The notes: generated by a model from the letters alone, not told the origin. Shown: positions 12,401 to 22,218, numbered from the stretch's first letter. The stretch: 64,000 nt of DNA from Bathymodiolus brooksi (GCA_963680875.1 OY804589.1:15482028-15546027); one strand, 5' to 3'. Numbers and translations are program-made.

Positions 12401-15400
12401 CCTACACACTTAGTTTGGGTTTTTATAGTGCTAAATCACTATCAAGCAACAATTCACAAGTAGACATGTTGTTCCAATCAGACACATTATCCATATCCGT
12501 GCCAACCAGTCTTTGCTCTTACTCTGTAATATTGTGTGGTAATCAGAGAAACAGCAAATACCAATTTGAATGTCTTTGATTTGACTCAATCAGGGCTCAA
12601 AACCCATGATCTACTGCACTAGATGCAAGCACGCTAATCATTAAACCACCGACGCAGTCTTTCACCAGAATAAACACCATTAAATTTAGCCTTAGTACAT
12701 TAATTTGCTATTAATTATTGATAATTAATAAATTGTGTTTTTCTTGCAGCTATAAATTACAAGTTCAACATGGAGATTATGTGATAGCAAAGGGAGATAA
12801 ATCTGGTAAAATATGTTATATTGGTCACCTTGACAACACACCTGATGTATTATATGTTGGCCTTGAACTTGCTCAGCCAGGTATTTTTTTTCTTTATAGC
12901 TTAATTATATAATAAAGGCGTATGATTCTACCAATGTTTTTATGACATCCATTGTTCACCATTGTTGACTTACTCACATTTTAATCTTCTACTCTGCAAA
13001 ATTGCTCAACCAATTAGAAGAAAATGTGGCGGGGATGATCCTTTTGTCATGGAAATGAAAATATAAATGGCATGAAACATGATTTTGATGCACAGATTCA
13101 AGCTTGCTCCAGGGCAGGGTCTGATGATCCAAATTTATATTCAAAGGTAGTCTGCAATTTGAAAAAAAAGTTGAATCCTAAGAACCAGAAAATGGAATGT
13201 TATTTTTTGGTAACTGTATAACAATTGGACTAGACACACGTTATATATACCAATTTACAACTTACGTTCCCGCTCAGGCGAGGTGTACATGATACAACTT
13301 TATGTGATAAAGTTTGTCAGTGACTTTCGGCAAGTCTGGTTTTCAACGGGTATTCCAGTTTCCTCCACCAATAAAAATGACTGCCACGATATAACTGATA
13401 TATTGTTGAAAGTGGCGTTAAACACCATAACCCTAACCCAACTTACAAAGGCCTGATCCACATCAGTCTTGCACAAATGAAAGCACCAGGGTCTGGGGTC
13501 TGAGCCCTGAGGATCCATAATTTGATATGGACTACAATGGGGAAGAATAATTGGCAATAGATGATAGATTTGTTAGGAATTTTAGAATTTTTAATAATTA
13601 GAAAAAAATAGGCAAGGCTTGAAACAAGCATAAACAAAAGTCTTAGATGCAAAATATACTGCTCTTGAGGCATTTTCCAAATATAGAAATAACCTTAAAT
13701 TTATTCTATGACTGGGCCATTGTATAATTTCTGAATTTGCAACTGCACTTGCCTTCGTTAGCCTGTAGAATTCCTTCTTGTATTTGAAAAATCGGGAGAT
13801 TATCACACTCTACTTGAGAAACCCCAAGACAACCCAACTTGACTTTGGAAATCTATGGTCAACCCACTTAAGCTGTGTCTAGTTTTTAGCCTCATCAGAA
13901 AAAGGGGTTGACCCGAAGTCAAGTATGGTTGATGTATCTCTGTAGTAATGCAGCAAATGTCTGTGAAAACTATTAAAACTAAGATTTGTTTCCCCTAGAC
14001 ATAGGTAACCTTAGCTGATTTTTGCTATATTGTTTATGCCCTTTGGTTTTCTTGCTCCCAAAAGTTTTAAATTATTTAGCTTTCCAATATTTTGTCTTTG
14101 AGTGTGCCTGAAGATTATTCCAGAAATATGTTTTATGGTTTTATTGTTCAAACCATACTTCATTATAAGTACACCTCTCTACAATTATCAGTCCAACAAC
14201 AGTTTAGGGACTACATATTTCAGTTGTTTAGACTATGGCAATGCTTGCCTTTGTCTAAAAGATAATTTTTTTACAATGATGCATTTGAATACTCAATTCA
14301 TTCAACAAATTATCTCCCCTTTTTTTAATATCACTGTAGTTATCCCCCCTTTCAGAGTACTTTTGTACACCTATTAAATAATGTTGATACATTTTTTCTA
14401 TTGTATTTTGGAGCTGTTCCAACAGTGCAGTATTTTTTGTTTTCCACTGTAAAACATAGTTTTATTGCTTTATTTTTACAGTTGGTCAACATGATGGTTT
14501 TTACAAGGGGAAGACGTACTTTACATGTAAAAAAGGCCATGGAATATTTCTTCCTTTGCAAGAAATACTCTGTAAACTTAATAAAAAGGTAAATATCATA
14601 CAATTATAGACTTTTGAGGTAGTTAATATTTTGTGGTATTACTTTCAATCTGTCAATATCGAAATGTATGGACTTTTGATGATTGTATATTTATATATTA
14701 AATGTTTATTTGAATGAAGAGGGTATTATTAGGATACCTTTTCTGTTTCATTGAATTATACAATTTATGTTATAATGGTGCAAATAAGGGTAATAACAAA
14801 ATTACCGAACTCCGAACAATCTTACAAAGGGAAAGTCAAAACTCATAAGTATATAAACAGACAAAATCAGTCAACAACCGGAAAACTGAAAACCGTAATG
14901 ACCCTGACTTGGTACAGGCATTTCTAAAGAAATGGTGGGTTGAATCAGATTTTAAAGTGCCAAACCTCCCCCTTTCATTACGGCTCAAAGTTTCCAGCTG
15001 TCACTATAACAGTATTTATAACAATACTTGAACAAAATAGGTAAAACAGTTGTCAAAAGCAGCACCAAATTCAGTGAAGTAAATGTCAAAGATACCTTTA
15101 CGTCACACATTGATAAAAAAATATTTTTGACATTTTTGTTGACACTTTATCTTTATACATTTTCACTATATGAAAATCCATCGTTTATAATCTTTTCTGC
15201 AGAGACGGAATATATTTCGACAAGATCTTGGTATCGGAATATAAACTTTTTAAGAGATCGAATAAGGCGAATCTTTTTATAGCCCTGGTCCAGTAGCCTG
15301 TTTCTCAGATGAAGATGACGTTTCAGGAAATCAGAATAATTGCTACTGGCCCTTGCATAACGAATCAATTGCGAGATGTAAACACCATATGCAGGAGAAG

Positions 15401-18400
15401 CTGGTATATTGCTGGACATATTTTTAAAATTTATGATTTTAAAATTGAAGTCGTCCCGTTTATCATAACGAATCAAATTGATACTGAATTGTATTTGAAA
15501 AGTTGCTGGTGTCAGTTGAAATTTGATTGTCACAAATATCCGTTTTACTTGCTCAATTAGGTGTTGCCAAGTCACAAATATCCGTTTTACTTGCTCAATT
15601 AGGTGTCGCCAAGTAAAAGTGTATTTGGGATGGTCAAATTTCCAGTTGAAATCGCCAACTCTTCAGATGCGAATACAGTTATTCATTAATTATACCTGTA
15701 TGATTATTATGCACACACAATTTTTATAAATATTTTATATGCATGATTTTGTCTTGCAGAACACAAAATTTCTTAATTATTACAGCTGATTAATCTTATA
15801 TTATTTTCAGACGCCCAAAATATCAAAGACGGTAAAAAGAGGAGAGAAAAGAGAAACAGTGACGGAACTTGTTAGTACCATTAATTATATTATAAATACA
15901 CTCGCATTCCTAATATCGAGGGGCCGTCGTGGCCATGATCGTATTCCTATGCAATCAGTGCCTATTCACCTCTGATGTTTGTGAGTTCAAATCTCGATCA
16001 GGGCGAGGTGTACAACATTATGTGATAATGTTTGTCAGTGACTTGCGACAGGTCGGTGGTTTTCTTTGGGTCCTCCCTTTTCCTCCACCAATAAAACTGA
16101 CCGCCATGATATAGCTGAAATATTGTTGAAAGTGGCATTTAACACCATCAAACCAAACCAAACCGAATATTGAAAATGAATCACGAATTACTGAACATCA
16201 TGGCAATTCACGAATGGGCGTTAGAGCATGAGTGAATTGCTATCATTGTTCGGTTACCACAGATTTATTTTTGATATTTAGAATTCAAGAGTAGTTTATT
16301 ACATAGATCTTACATGTTTTCCATAATAAGACGTTTTAAAAGGGAGTGAGTGAGCGAGTGATTGTTGTTTAACGCCAATTCAGCAATTTTTCAGCTATAT
16401 CATGGCGATGAGATGATGATGATGAGGTCCGCTTTGTACTAGACCAACACGCTGAGTTGGATTTTTATAGTGAAACAACAGTCTGCGGATAGACACGTCA
16501 CTCAACTCGGACACATTATTCTGATTCCGAGCCAACCAGTCTTTGTTCTTTCTCCTTAATGCTGTGAGCTTAGCGGAGAAGCAACAAATATCAATATACC
16601 AATTTTAAAAGGTGATTGTTTTTCATCGTTGAATGCTCATTGATATTTGTGAATGTGATGATGTTGCTACTGTGACATCACGTTTTTACTGAAAGTGAAA
16701 TACCAGTTTCTATTTCACAGGCATCTATGTAATGAGTGCCTATCGCCATTAAAGATTTGAATTCGAATTCCACTCATTGTGAGGTGTACTTGATAAAACA
16801 TTGTGTGATAAAGTTTGTCAGTGACTTGTGACACGTCAGTGGTTTTCCCCGGGTACTCCGGTTTCTTCCACCAATAAAACTGACCGTCACGATATAAATG
16901 AAATATTGTTGAAAGTAGCATTAAACACCATAACCCCCCTGTAGCACAAAATATAGTGTCATGAATAAATTGTAGATATCGAATTTAGTGTATGCAACAT
17001 ATTTCTGGAATAACCTTCATCAGGTACGCTAATAGTCAAAAGGTTGGGATGCTGAATAAAGCCAAACATCTGTGTAAGCCAAAGGATATAAACTGGATAG
17101 CCAATATTGGCTAAGTTTACATATATTTGAGGGAGATTTACCTTTGGTTTAATGAATTATATTTTTTATGAACTGCAAATTTCAAATATAAATATTATCT
17201 TAGAAACCTTGTTAATGGTGAATCACTGGCTATTGGGCGGTTGTTACCCAAGGAGACTAATAGTCCACCAGTAGAGGTATCGACACAGTGATATATACAA
17301 TATACGTACATTTTCGGTAAATATAAAATTTATTTGTACGAGCTTTAGAAACAGGCAGAATAGCGAGCCTTTGGCGAGCTTTTCAGGCCTGTTTCGCAGC
17401 GAGTACAAATGAATTTTATATTTAACGACAATGTACGTATTTTGTGTTTATCCTGCAATGTCAAAAAAATCGGAAAACTTGTCAGATTTAGACAAAAAGG
17501 ACAGAAACAAGCGTCATTCCTCACCTTTCATAAATGTTGTCATGGGTGTCTTCTTCGTGGTCCGCGTTACATTAGTACCAGTTTCATACTTGTCTGCGCC
17601 CTCCGCTGTACATAGCTACAGGGTACCAGGAAAGTTTATTCGTAGGCTGAAAAGTTTATTCGTCTAGTACGAATAAAGCAAAAATTTATTTTTATAGCAT
17701 ATTTGTACAGCAAATGTACTGATTGCAGGATAAAAGTATATATACCGTTAGTGTAAAGATTTTATAAACAAAATTGATCAAAAACAAAAGATGTTGATGA
17801 AGAGCCCAGAATTTTACAGGAATAGATAGCGATTGTTGGTTAGCGGCAAGTTAGCTAATTTCAGATATGTCATGGCGGGAACAAATTACTTTTCGATGAG
17901 ATTACGATGATGCTCTCTATTTTGTAGTAGACCTACACACTTAGTTTGGGTTTTTATAGTGCTAAATCATAGCTACAGGGTACCAGGAAAGTTTATTCGT
18001 ATAGTACGAAAAGTTTATTCGTCTAGTACGAATAAAGCAAAAATGTATTCGTATAGCATATTTGTACAGCAAATGTACTGATTGCAGGATAAAGTATTAA
18101 AAATGTAGATATCCAATATAGTGCTACTGACTCGTTTCTGAGTCTGTAACAGGCCTTTCAATATTTTTCAAGTTTACCAGTACTTCACTATTAGGCGGTA
18201 CTTTTTATTAAGATTTGAAAAAAAATTCATGAATATCTTATGCAACACTTTTTAAAATCAGGAGGTACCAAAGACCATTTCAGGCTGGTAAAAATACCTG
18301 GTACCACCCCTTACTGAAAGGTCTAGAGTAATGATAAATAAGAAACTATATTTCTGTTAAAGCATAATTCATACAGATAGTTATCATCTTTATAACAATA

Positions 18401-18919
18401 TCATGACAGGGAAATCGCTCGTAGACAATGGCTATTGACTTGTTAAATAAATAAAATAGATTAAATGTGTAAATTTTAAGATGGAAAAATATCGTGAAAA
18501 CAAAATTGTCATAGCCTGTAATCTTCTTTAGAAATGCCTGTACCAAGTCAGGGTCATTACGGTTTTCACAGTTTTCCGGTTGTTGACTGATTTTGTCTGT
18601 TTATATAATTATGAGTTTTGACTTTCCCTTTGTAAGATTGTTCGGAGTTCGGTAATTTTGTTATTACCCTTATTTAGGTCATGACCTAGTTTTTAAGATA
18701 TTCACAGGCAAGAACGTTGACCTGCCCTTACGGTCAATTGAGCACGAATATGTACTCTTAATAAAAAAGCAACCAATCAGAATAATGTAACATGTAAATA
18801 CTTCATTCTGATTGGACAATTTTGGAGTATGAGTACGAATTTCGTACTTCGAAGTTTTTTGACCGGAAGACCAGAATTCATTTGTTAAGATGACATTTTC
18901 TTTTTTTTTATTTCAGTGA
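489..18919 (+). CDS. CAP-Gly domain protein, 12 exons, 477 aa
   Basis: Exons read from splice sites and phase: 489-579, 2259-2391, 3399-3543, 6120-6484, 7850-7899, 8700-8788, 10298-10410, 11511-11657, 12750-12880, 14482-14588, 15811-15870, then 18917-18919 (TGA directly after the acceptor). Every junction keeps frame and the total is 1431 nt plus stop. The N-terminus starts [17 protein letters not shown] and has a conserved-looking stretch in exon 2 ([14 protein letters not shown]). Exon 3 has a short heptad-like segment ([17 protein letters not shown], about residues 74-90). Exons 3-4 are Ser/Pro-rich and probably disordered. Exon 8 has a small Cys cluster (GCKCSRCE). Residues about 385-455 are a CAP-Gly domain, which in known families binds microtubule and EB-protein C-terminal EEY/F tails, so a cytoskeletal role is inferred. 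I do not recognise the orthologue. The exon 11 donor (GTTAGT) and the stop-only last exon are the weakest parts. Confidence 0.78.
2015..2168. repeat. Foldback element in intron 1
   Basis: Two arms of about 40 bp, 2015-2055 and 2128-2168, are inverted copies with only two or three mismatches (core AGCCATAGTTTGTATCC). They flank about 70 bp. It looks like a small foldback MITE. The rest of intron 1 (580-2258) shows no supportable feature. Confidence 0.7.
2537..2700 (+). repeat. tRNA-derived SINE, family B, 5' part
   Basis: The head has a degenerate box A (TGTTGTGTAATGGTTA) and box B region (ATTTGAGCCC), followed by the family B body (AAATTGGTATTTGTTACTTC, AAGAGCAAAGACTGGTTGGC). Fuller copies are at 24783-25115 and 26582-26955. 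The 3' half is missing. Confidence 0.7.
3106..3352 (+). repeat. tRNA-derived SINE, family A
   Basis: Near full-length copy in intron 2, running from GGCAGTCGTGGTCGTGATC through a degenerate box B to the tail GTTAAACACCATAAACC. The same unit recurs at least ten more times in both orientations. Its 3' end lies about 50 bp before exon 3, so part of the exon 3 acceptor region is close to SINE sequence. Confidence 0.8.
3581..4730. mobile_element. CAG/CTG-TIR MITE swollen by a minisatellite
   Basis: The left end CAGTGAAGCCTGTCTAAACC (3581) and right end GGTGTAGACAGGCTGTACTG (to 4730) are imperfect inverted repeats, with TA on both outer sides (3579-3580, 4731-4732). CAG ends and a TA duplication fit pogo/Tigger-like (Tc1/mariner superfamily) non-autonomous elements. 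Most of the interior is the 26-bp array. No transposase is visible. Confidence 0.65.
3582..4575 (+). repeat. 26-bp minisatellite with higher-order structure
   Basis: About 38 tandem copies of CCTGTCTAAACCGATCCCTG plus AGTAAA. Variants at two sites (CCGATCC, CCGATCA, CCAATCC, CTGATCC) recur in a fixed order, giving a higher-order period of about eight units (near 208 bp) in the middle of the array. The unit is the TIR sequence of the enclosing MITE, so the array grew from the element's own end. It is intronic. Confidence 0.92.
4891..5758. mobile_element. MITE with CGTAAATYGGGAAATTTTGG TIRs
   Basis: Left CGTAAATTGGGAAATTTTGG at 4891 and the inverted CGTAAATCGGGAAATTTTGG ending at 5758. The subterminal regions are full of short 'TTTTGGCC' and 'GTGTTTAATTTTGGC' direct repeats. 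The interior is AT-rich with no ORF. Target duplication is not clear. It lies in intron 3. Confidence 0.7.
5850..6092 (-). repeat. SINE family A, reverse
   Basis: Reverse copy, from the 3' tail (TTATGGTGTTTAATGCAACT) to the head (TATGACGGCCACTG). It ends about 27 bp before the acceptor of exon 4. Confidence 0.8.
7554..7810 (+). repeat. SINE family B, body and 3' end
   Basis: Begins near AAGTTTCTTCTCCGCTAAGC and runs through GAGCGACATGTCTACACGAT and TGTTGGTCTAGTACAAAGCG to a tail ending CAACAACAATCACTCATAAC. The tRNA-like head is missing. It ends about 40 bp before exon 5. Confidence 0.75.
8100..8312 (-). repeat. SINE family A, reverse, slightly shortened
   Basis: Reverse copy with the 'TGGTGGAGGAAACC' and 'TTTATCACATAATGTTGTAT' blocks. 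Just upstream at 8093-8106 is a short GGTTAGGGTTAGGG run, which is probably tail variation and not a telomere. Confidence 0.75.
9325..9906 (+). repeat. 30-bp minisatellite grown from a SINE-B copy
   Basis: 9325-9420 is SINE family B body (AAGGAGTAAGAGCAAAGGCT, GTGAAACAACATGTCTACCT). At the SINE's TTTCAGTGAGCTAGCA block the sequence turns into about 16 tandem 30-bp copies of GTGAGCTAGCATTGTATAAG plus TTCAAAACTA, to 9906. Both strands stay open because 30 is divisible by three, giving false 10-residue peptide repeats. It lies in intron 6. Confidence 0.9.
10052..10333 (+). repeat. Six-copy 47-bp repeat of exon 7's 3' splice site
   Basis: Exactly six 47-bp units (282 bp). Each carries the pyrimidine-rich TTGTTTTGTAG acceptor followed by the first 36 nt of exon 7 (GTCAAGCAGTGTTTAGATAA and so on). 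Acceptor positions precede 10063, 10110, 10157, 10204, 10251 and 10298. Copy 4 reads TTTTTTAG. Copy 1 differs by one exonic base (AAATT for AAGTT). Using any of the first five runs into TAG in the next copy, because 47 is not a multiple of three; only the last acceptor (10298) keeps the frame. Confidence 0.95.
10474..10947. mobile_element. CAGTCAAACCTG-TIR MITE with inserted SINE
   Basis: Ends CAGTCAAACCTGTATTA (10474) and GGGCAGGTTTGACTG (to 10947) are inverted, with TA outside each. The interior holds repeats of the type AAGAGGTCACC and ACAGGTGACTGCTTAA. A reverse SINE family A copy (about 10491-10728) has inserted near the left end. Other family members are at 23714-23892 and 39073-39285, with a weaker one near 22602-22766. 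Confidence 0.7.
11690..12440. repeat. Duplicated hairpin element, copy 1
   Basis: A hairpin with 36-bp arms (11774-11809 and 11872-11907, core ACGTACATTGTCG) is followed at once by TTTATCCTGCAAC (11916), and the inverted TTGCAGGATAAA ends at 12203. The flank to 12440 includes the end of a reverse SINE-B. The same block, nearly identical, is at 16975-17968 in the same orientation. It sits in intron 8. The short ORFs seen here are shared only because the DNA is duplicated. Confidence 0.85.
12340..12660 (-). repeat. SINE family B, reverse, near full length
   Basis: Runs from the 3' core (CATGGCGGGAACAAATTAC) to the tRNA-like head (AACCCATGATCTACTGC, then AAGCACGCTAATCATTAAAC), with an inner gap against the consensus. 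It ends about 90 bp before exon 9. Confidence 0.75.
12750..14588 (+). CDS. CAP-Gly domain, exons 9 and 10
   Basis: Exon 9 (12750-12880) encodes [20 protein letters not shown] and ends after VGLELAQP; exon 10 (14482-14588) continues [20 protein letters not shown] and GIFLPLQEI. This matches the CAP-Gly consensus: a glycine-rich start with G-x-I-x-Y-I-G, then VGLEL, then the GKNDG-type signature, here GQHDG, then YF-x-C and G-x-F-x-P. The lysine and asparagine of canonical GKNDG are replaced by Q and H. The GKNDG loop contacts C-terminal EEY/F peptides in characterised members, so specificity may differ. The two exons join in phase 1 at a G/TT codon. The 1.6-kb intron holds a truncated SINE at 13268-13440. 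Confidence 0.88.
13268..13440 (+). repeat. SINE family A, 5' truncated
   Basis: Starts in the box B area (CCGCTCAGGCGAGGTGTAC) and runs to GTTAAACACCATAACCC. The rest of intron 9 (12881-14481) has no feature I can support. Confidence 0.75.
14775..14960 (+). repeat. Dispersed repeat H, forward
   Basis: Contains ACCGAACTCCGAACAATC, AAAATCAGTCAACAACCGG and GACCCTGACTTGGTACAGGC. An inverted copy is at 18530-18680. The 'CCTGACTTGGTACAGGCATT' block is familiar from bivalve repeats (memory, not checked). It lies in intron 10. Confidence 0.65.
15141..15575 (-). pseudogene. Retroelement ORF C-terminal fragment
   Basis: The minus strand is open for 140 codons with the segment [20 protein letters not shown], then a basic helix-like region ending [18 protein letters not shown] recognise the [16 protein letters not shown] module, preceded by YDKRDDFNF and NF, as the tail seen on many animal retroelement-type proteins. 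I cannot assign the class. No reverse transcriptase core is present, so this is a dead 3' fragment in intron 10 of the CAP-Gly gene, antisense to it. A 41-bp stretch just upstream (about 15531-15613) is duplicated in tandem. Confidence 0.55.
15918..16165 (+). repeat. SINE family A, full length
   Basis: Starts GGGGCCGTCGTGGCCATGAT, has box B-like GAGTTCAAATCTCGATC, and ends GGCATTTAACACCATCAAAC with an AACCA-rich tail. It lies in the last intron. Confidence 0.85.
16350..16600 (-). repeat. SINE family B, reverse
   Basis: From GAGTGATTGTTGTTTAACGC through TTGTACTAGACCAACACGC to AGCGGAGAAGCAACAAATA. The tRNA-like head is missing. Confidence 0.75.
16722..16940 (+). repeat. SINE family A, 5' truncated
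   Basis: Has CACTCATTGTGAGGTGTACTT, TTTCTTCCACCAATAAAACT and the tail AGCATTAAACACCATAACCC. Confidence 0.75.
16975..18096. repeat. Duplicated hairpin element, copy 2, plus partial third tail
   Basis: Same order as copy 1: the flank 'ATTTCTGGAATAACCTTC', then about 250 extra bases, then hairpin arms 17304-17339 and 17403-17438, TTTATCCTGCAAT at 17447 and TTGCAGGATAAA ending at 17733. It follows copy 1 to about 17968, where the shared SINE-B piece stops. A partial third copy of the right end then restarts at TAGCTACAGGGTACCAGG and ends with TTGCAGGATAAA near 18092. Confidence 0.85.
18530..18680 (-). repeat. Dispersed repeat H, inverted copy
   Basis: Inverted match of 14775-14931, with CCTGTACCAAGTCAGGGTC and ATTGTTCGGAGTTCGGTAA. 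The two lie in neighbouring introns and could pair in the pre-mRNA around exon 11. Confidence 0.7.
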
Positions 18920-19171
18920 CAGTAGCTAGTTCAGAAGAATGAATGATACAAATGAAAAGTAGCTGTATTTTATAGTGAAGAAACAAAGAGAAGAAATTAG
19001 TATTTTGTGTATTTTTTTCTTGTAAAAACTAAGATATGTGTACATATTTTTTGTATCACCTAAGTAGCAGAGCTGACATATGGATCATTTTGTCTGTCAT
19101 CTTGTCTGTCATCCTTTGTATTGCTGTCATGCAATCGTTCATCCATAGCTACTGTTTACCATGCTAGATTG
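18920..19171 (+). other. 3' UTR of the CAP-Gly gene (inferred)
   Basis: Follows the TGA at the start of the last exon. AT-rich, with TTTTATAGTGAAGAAAC and TTTTTTCTTGTAAAAAC. I find no AATAAA before the hAT-like element starts at 19172, so the true end is unknown. Confidence 0.35.
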
Positions 19172-19328
19172 CAGTGCCTGAAATGAGGGCCAGAAATGTT
19201 TTTTGGAGGCAAATACAAAATTTGTGTCACTGGCCCAAATTGCATATTGGTGGCCCAAAAATTTTGACCTTTCTTTTATGAAAACAAAAACCAAAAATTC
19301 ATTATATAGTCAGCAGTTTTATTAATAA

Positions 19329-19619
19329 TCATTCTTCAATAAGTCCTTCCCAGCACATGGCTCTGTAAATGCCAGCTTTGGTGCTGTACTCATCATCTGA
19401 AAAATCAGAGTCGTCACAATTGCCAAATGTAAGTTCATCTACTGTCTCAAACTGAAAGTCTCCTCCAGATTCAAGCTCAGTTGGCTGAACTTCATCTACA
19501 GTTTCCTCCAAAGTGCCAATTGCAGTACTAGTTTCTCATGAAACTGTTACCCTTGCTGTTCTTTCCTTTACCTGTTGCTGCATGTCACATAAGTTCTCAG
19601 TTCTGTTCATACCTTTAGA
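19329..19619 (-). pseudogene. C-terminal coding remnant inside the hAT-like element
   Basis: The minus strand reads NRTENLCDMQQQVKERTARV, then one stop, then LEETVDEVQPTELESGGD through FSDDEYSTKAGIYRAMCWEG to a stop. An acidic tail ending in an AMCWEGLIEE-like segment suggests a real former reading frame. The single stop at about 19539 breaks it. It could be the last exon of the transposon's own protein; the family is not recognised. Confidence 0.35.
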
Positions 19620-19680
19620 GATAAAATTGAAAAAAATAGTCAGTTCACATCTCATAGTAGCTTGAAGCTGTTCAAGCATG

Positions 19681-21619
19681 CAGGGATCGCGCTGTCAGTC
19701 GCCAATGTCACAATTTGCGATTTTTTTTTCTTGACTGGCGACTAAAATCGCCAATTGGCGATTTTTTTTGGCGCCTAGATTTCCTTGTGTAAATTTATAA
19801 ATAATCACTGTGTACCGTAGCAAAAATCAATAAATCATTGACGATTGATTTTCGAAAGTGACGAGTATTTCCTGTACCCAATTCGTCACTTGAATTTTCT
19901 AAAAATCGTAGAAAAATGTTTGTAACAATCCATTCTTCTTCTTCATTTGCTGATTAAAACTAATTAGTCATTACATTTACAATGACAATTTTATTACATG
20001 TTACAAGCCAATCAACGGATTATAGAATTTTTGTTTTGATTGCGTAATGTTTGATCACACCTGGCTTGATTTACCTGGTTAAAGATAATGATCCCGACAA
20101 AGAATTCAATCAACGATAATGATTTTTTTTTATAGTTATGATTGACATGTACTCAAAATGTCACAGTATGTATTTTAAGTGGACATATTTTTGTAATCAT
20201 CATTCGTTGCACGATTTGTCACAATGTCCACCATAACGAACTATTTTTGCACATTTCATTGATGAAAATGTCGATATCATGTTTATACAGGAGTTTGGAG
20301 TTAGGAAGTCTTTTGTCTATCGTATTCATTAAGTATTTTGAAAGTGACTTTCTCGAAAAGTCATAAACTTTGGTTTATAAAGAAACTTAAAAAATAAAAA
20401 TGGCGCGATCAACAGGAGTTCGCAATTAATTTTAACCAAACGAACTTTTGATATATTTATTCTCATTTCTGTGAAATGTAATCTTAGTTCTCATATTTAA
20501 TATGGTCATTTTTTATATGCGAAGGTTGGCCTGCATGAGGACGCATAAGTTTTTTATCGATCAGCATCCGGGTAACAATTGTGTTCTATTTATAGAACTA
20601 TTTACAAACAGACATGTGTCTGCAATTAAAAAAAATAACCACAGTCAGTATTTTTATTCCAATTGTTGCAATTTGATTATGAGATCTGAGAAATGATTAT
20701 TTATTTTACAACTTGCTTCAGTTTTTGACATTTGTTCTATTCATTACCTACATTTTGTACAAAGTATCTAGAAGTTGGACCATTGGCAGAGACATTTTTT
20801 TCTGCTGAAGACTACACAAATACCAAATACGTACGAGTTATTACAATTGTTGTGGTATTAGACCAAAGCACAGTAACAGAAATAAGTTTATTAACCAAAT
20901 CAGGGCCCCAGGAGGGCATATACAAATAACGATTATGATTGATACACAACAACAATACATCAAACTAAATATTCGCAGTGAAATATCAATAATTGTGGTG
21001 CATTTAAAAAAGGGTGGGGGAGGGGGTTATTACAATTTGTGTGGTATTAGATCAAAGCACAGTAATATTTCAAAAAAGAGGGGTATTACAATTTGTGTGG
21101 TATTAGATCAAAATCATGGCAATGTTATGTTTTATCAGTTGGTTTCTAATTTGCAGAGTATGTTCCCATCCTAGGAGGTTTTCATAGCTCTTCAATCTCC
21201 ATTACTAACTAATAAGGCAAAGTAACTGATTATAAGATTAAGCTTAGACATTAAAAATCTGTTCCGCAAAAGTGACTAATGGTCTCAAAATCCTGGCTGA
21301 ATCCCTGATAATCCGTAAAATACAGTATATTGTAATAAATTATATAAATCTTTTTGTTTTTGATGATGAAATCGAAATGAAAAACAGAAGTACAATACAG
21401 ACATTAACATTTGTACAAACAAATCCGGACCATTTATACATGAAACTGAACATGAAACTGGTACATGCAATCTTCCACAGTTTCGGTTCGAAAAAATTGG
21501 CTCCTTGTAAAAATTTTAGCTGGCTCCTAAACTGGCTCCTGACTTTCAAAACTGGCACCTGAAAATAGCACCTGGCGATTTTTCTGGCTCCTACTTTTTG
21601 GGAGCCAGAGCAGCCCCTG
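19681..21619. mobile_element. hAT-like element nested in the first
   Basis: Left end CAGGGATCGCGCTGTCAGTCG and right end inverted CAGGGGCTGCTCTGGCTCCC share the CAGGG(A/G) hAT-type start. AGCATG is repeated outside each end (19675-19680 and 21620-21625), a clean 6-bp duplication. Subterminal DNA has short repeats such as TGGCGATTTTT. The interior (19.8-21.5 kb) has no coding I can support. Confidence 0.6.
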
Positions 21620-22142
21620 AGCATGCTTAATTAAATTGAAATTATTCAGGAACAATCATTTTAGCGTAATCATTAACATGATGGAGGGGTCAATAACAGA
21701 AGCAGAAAAGTAAAATGAAAAAAGCCAAAAGGGGAGGGGCATGCCTTCTTCAGAAAAAAATATAAAAGGTTGGGAGTAAGTCACTAAATCTGGAGTTGAC
21801 CTCAGATGAGGATTTAACCCTGGGCTAATTATTTTACACAGTATAGAACAGCTTTTCTAAAAGAAACATAATTTCATTTTATTCTGTAAAACTCCAAAAT
21901 TTTACTCTAAAATAACACCTCGTCTCAGGGGTAATGTCAGCAAAATCACTTTGTTGCAATAAATCACAAACGACACTGTCAATTCATTTCATTTGTAATA
22001 AACTTGTTAGTTTTTACTTTGTAAACAAAGTAGGTCCCAAGGAGAAAACAACATACTCTCGATAAATTAATTGTCATTATTATGTAGCCATGAGTATAGA
22101 CTCTCATATTATATGTCAACCTAAAATAGGAAAGCTACTTAC

Positions 22143-22218
22143 TTAGCATGCTTCGACTGTTTCTTTTCATCAACCACTGTCCGTTTTAAAAACGACCATC
22201 CATTCTTTTGCGATGCCA
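22143..22218 (-). pseudogene. Possible first exon of the transposon protein
   Basis: Minus-strand ATG at 22218 reads MASQKNGWSFLKRTVVDEKK and QSKHAK up to a GTAAGTAGC donor. Its place, near the end opposite the acidic tail remnant, suits a transposon's first exon. Short, so weak evidence. The longer upstream reading MSLSNAI may be leader sequence only. Confidence 0.3.
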
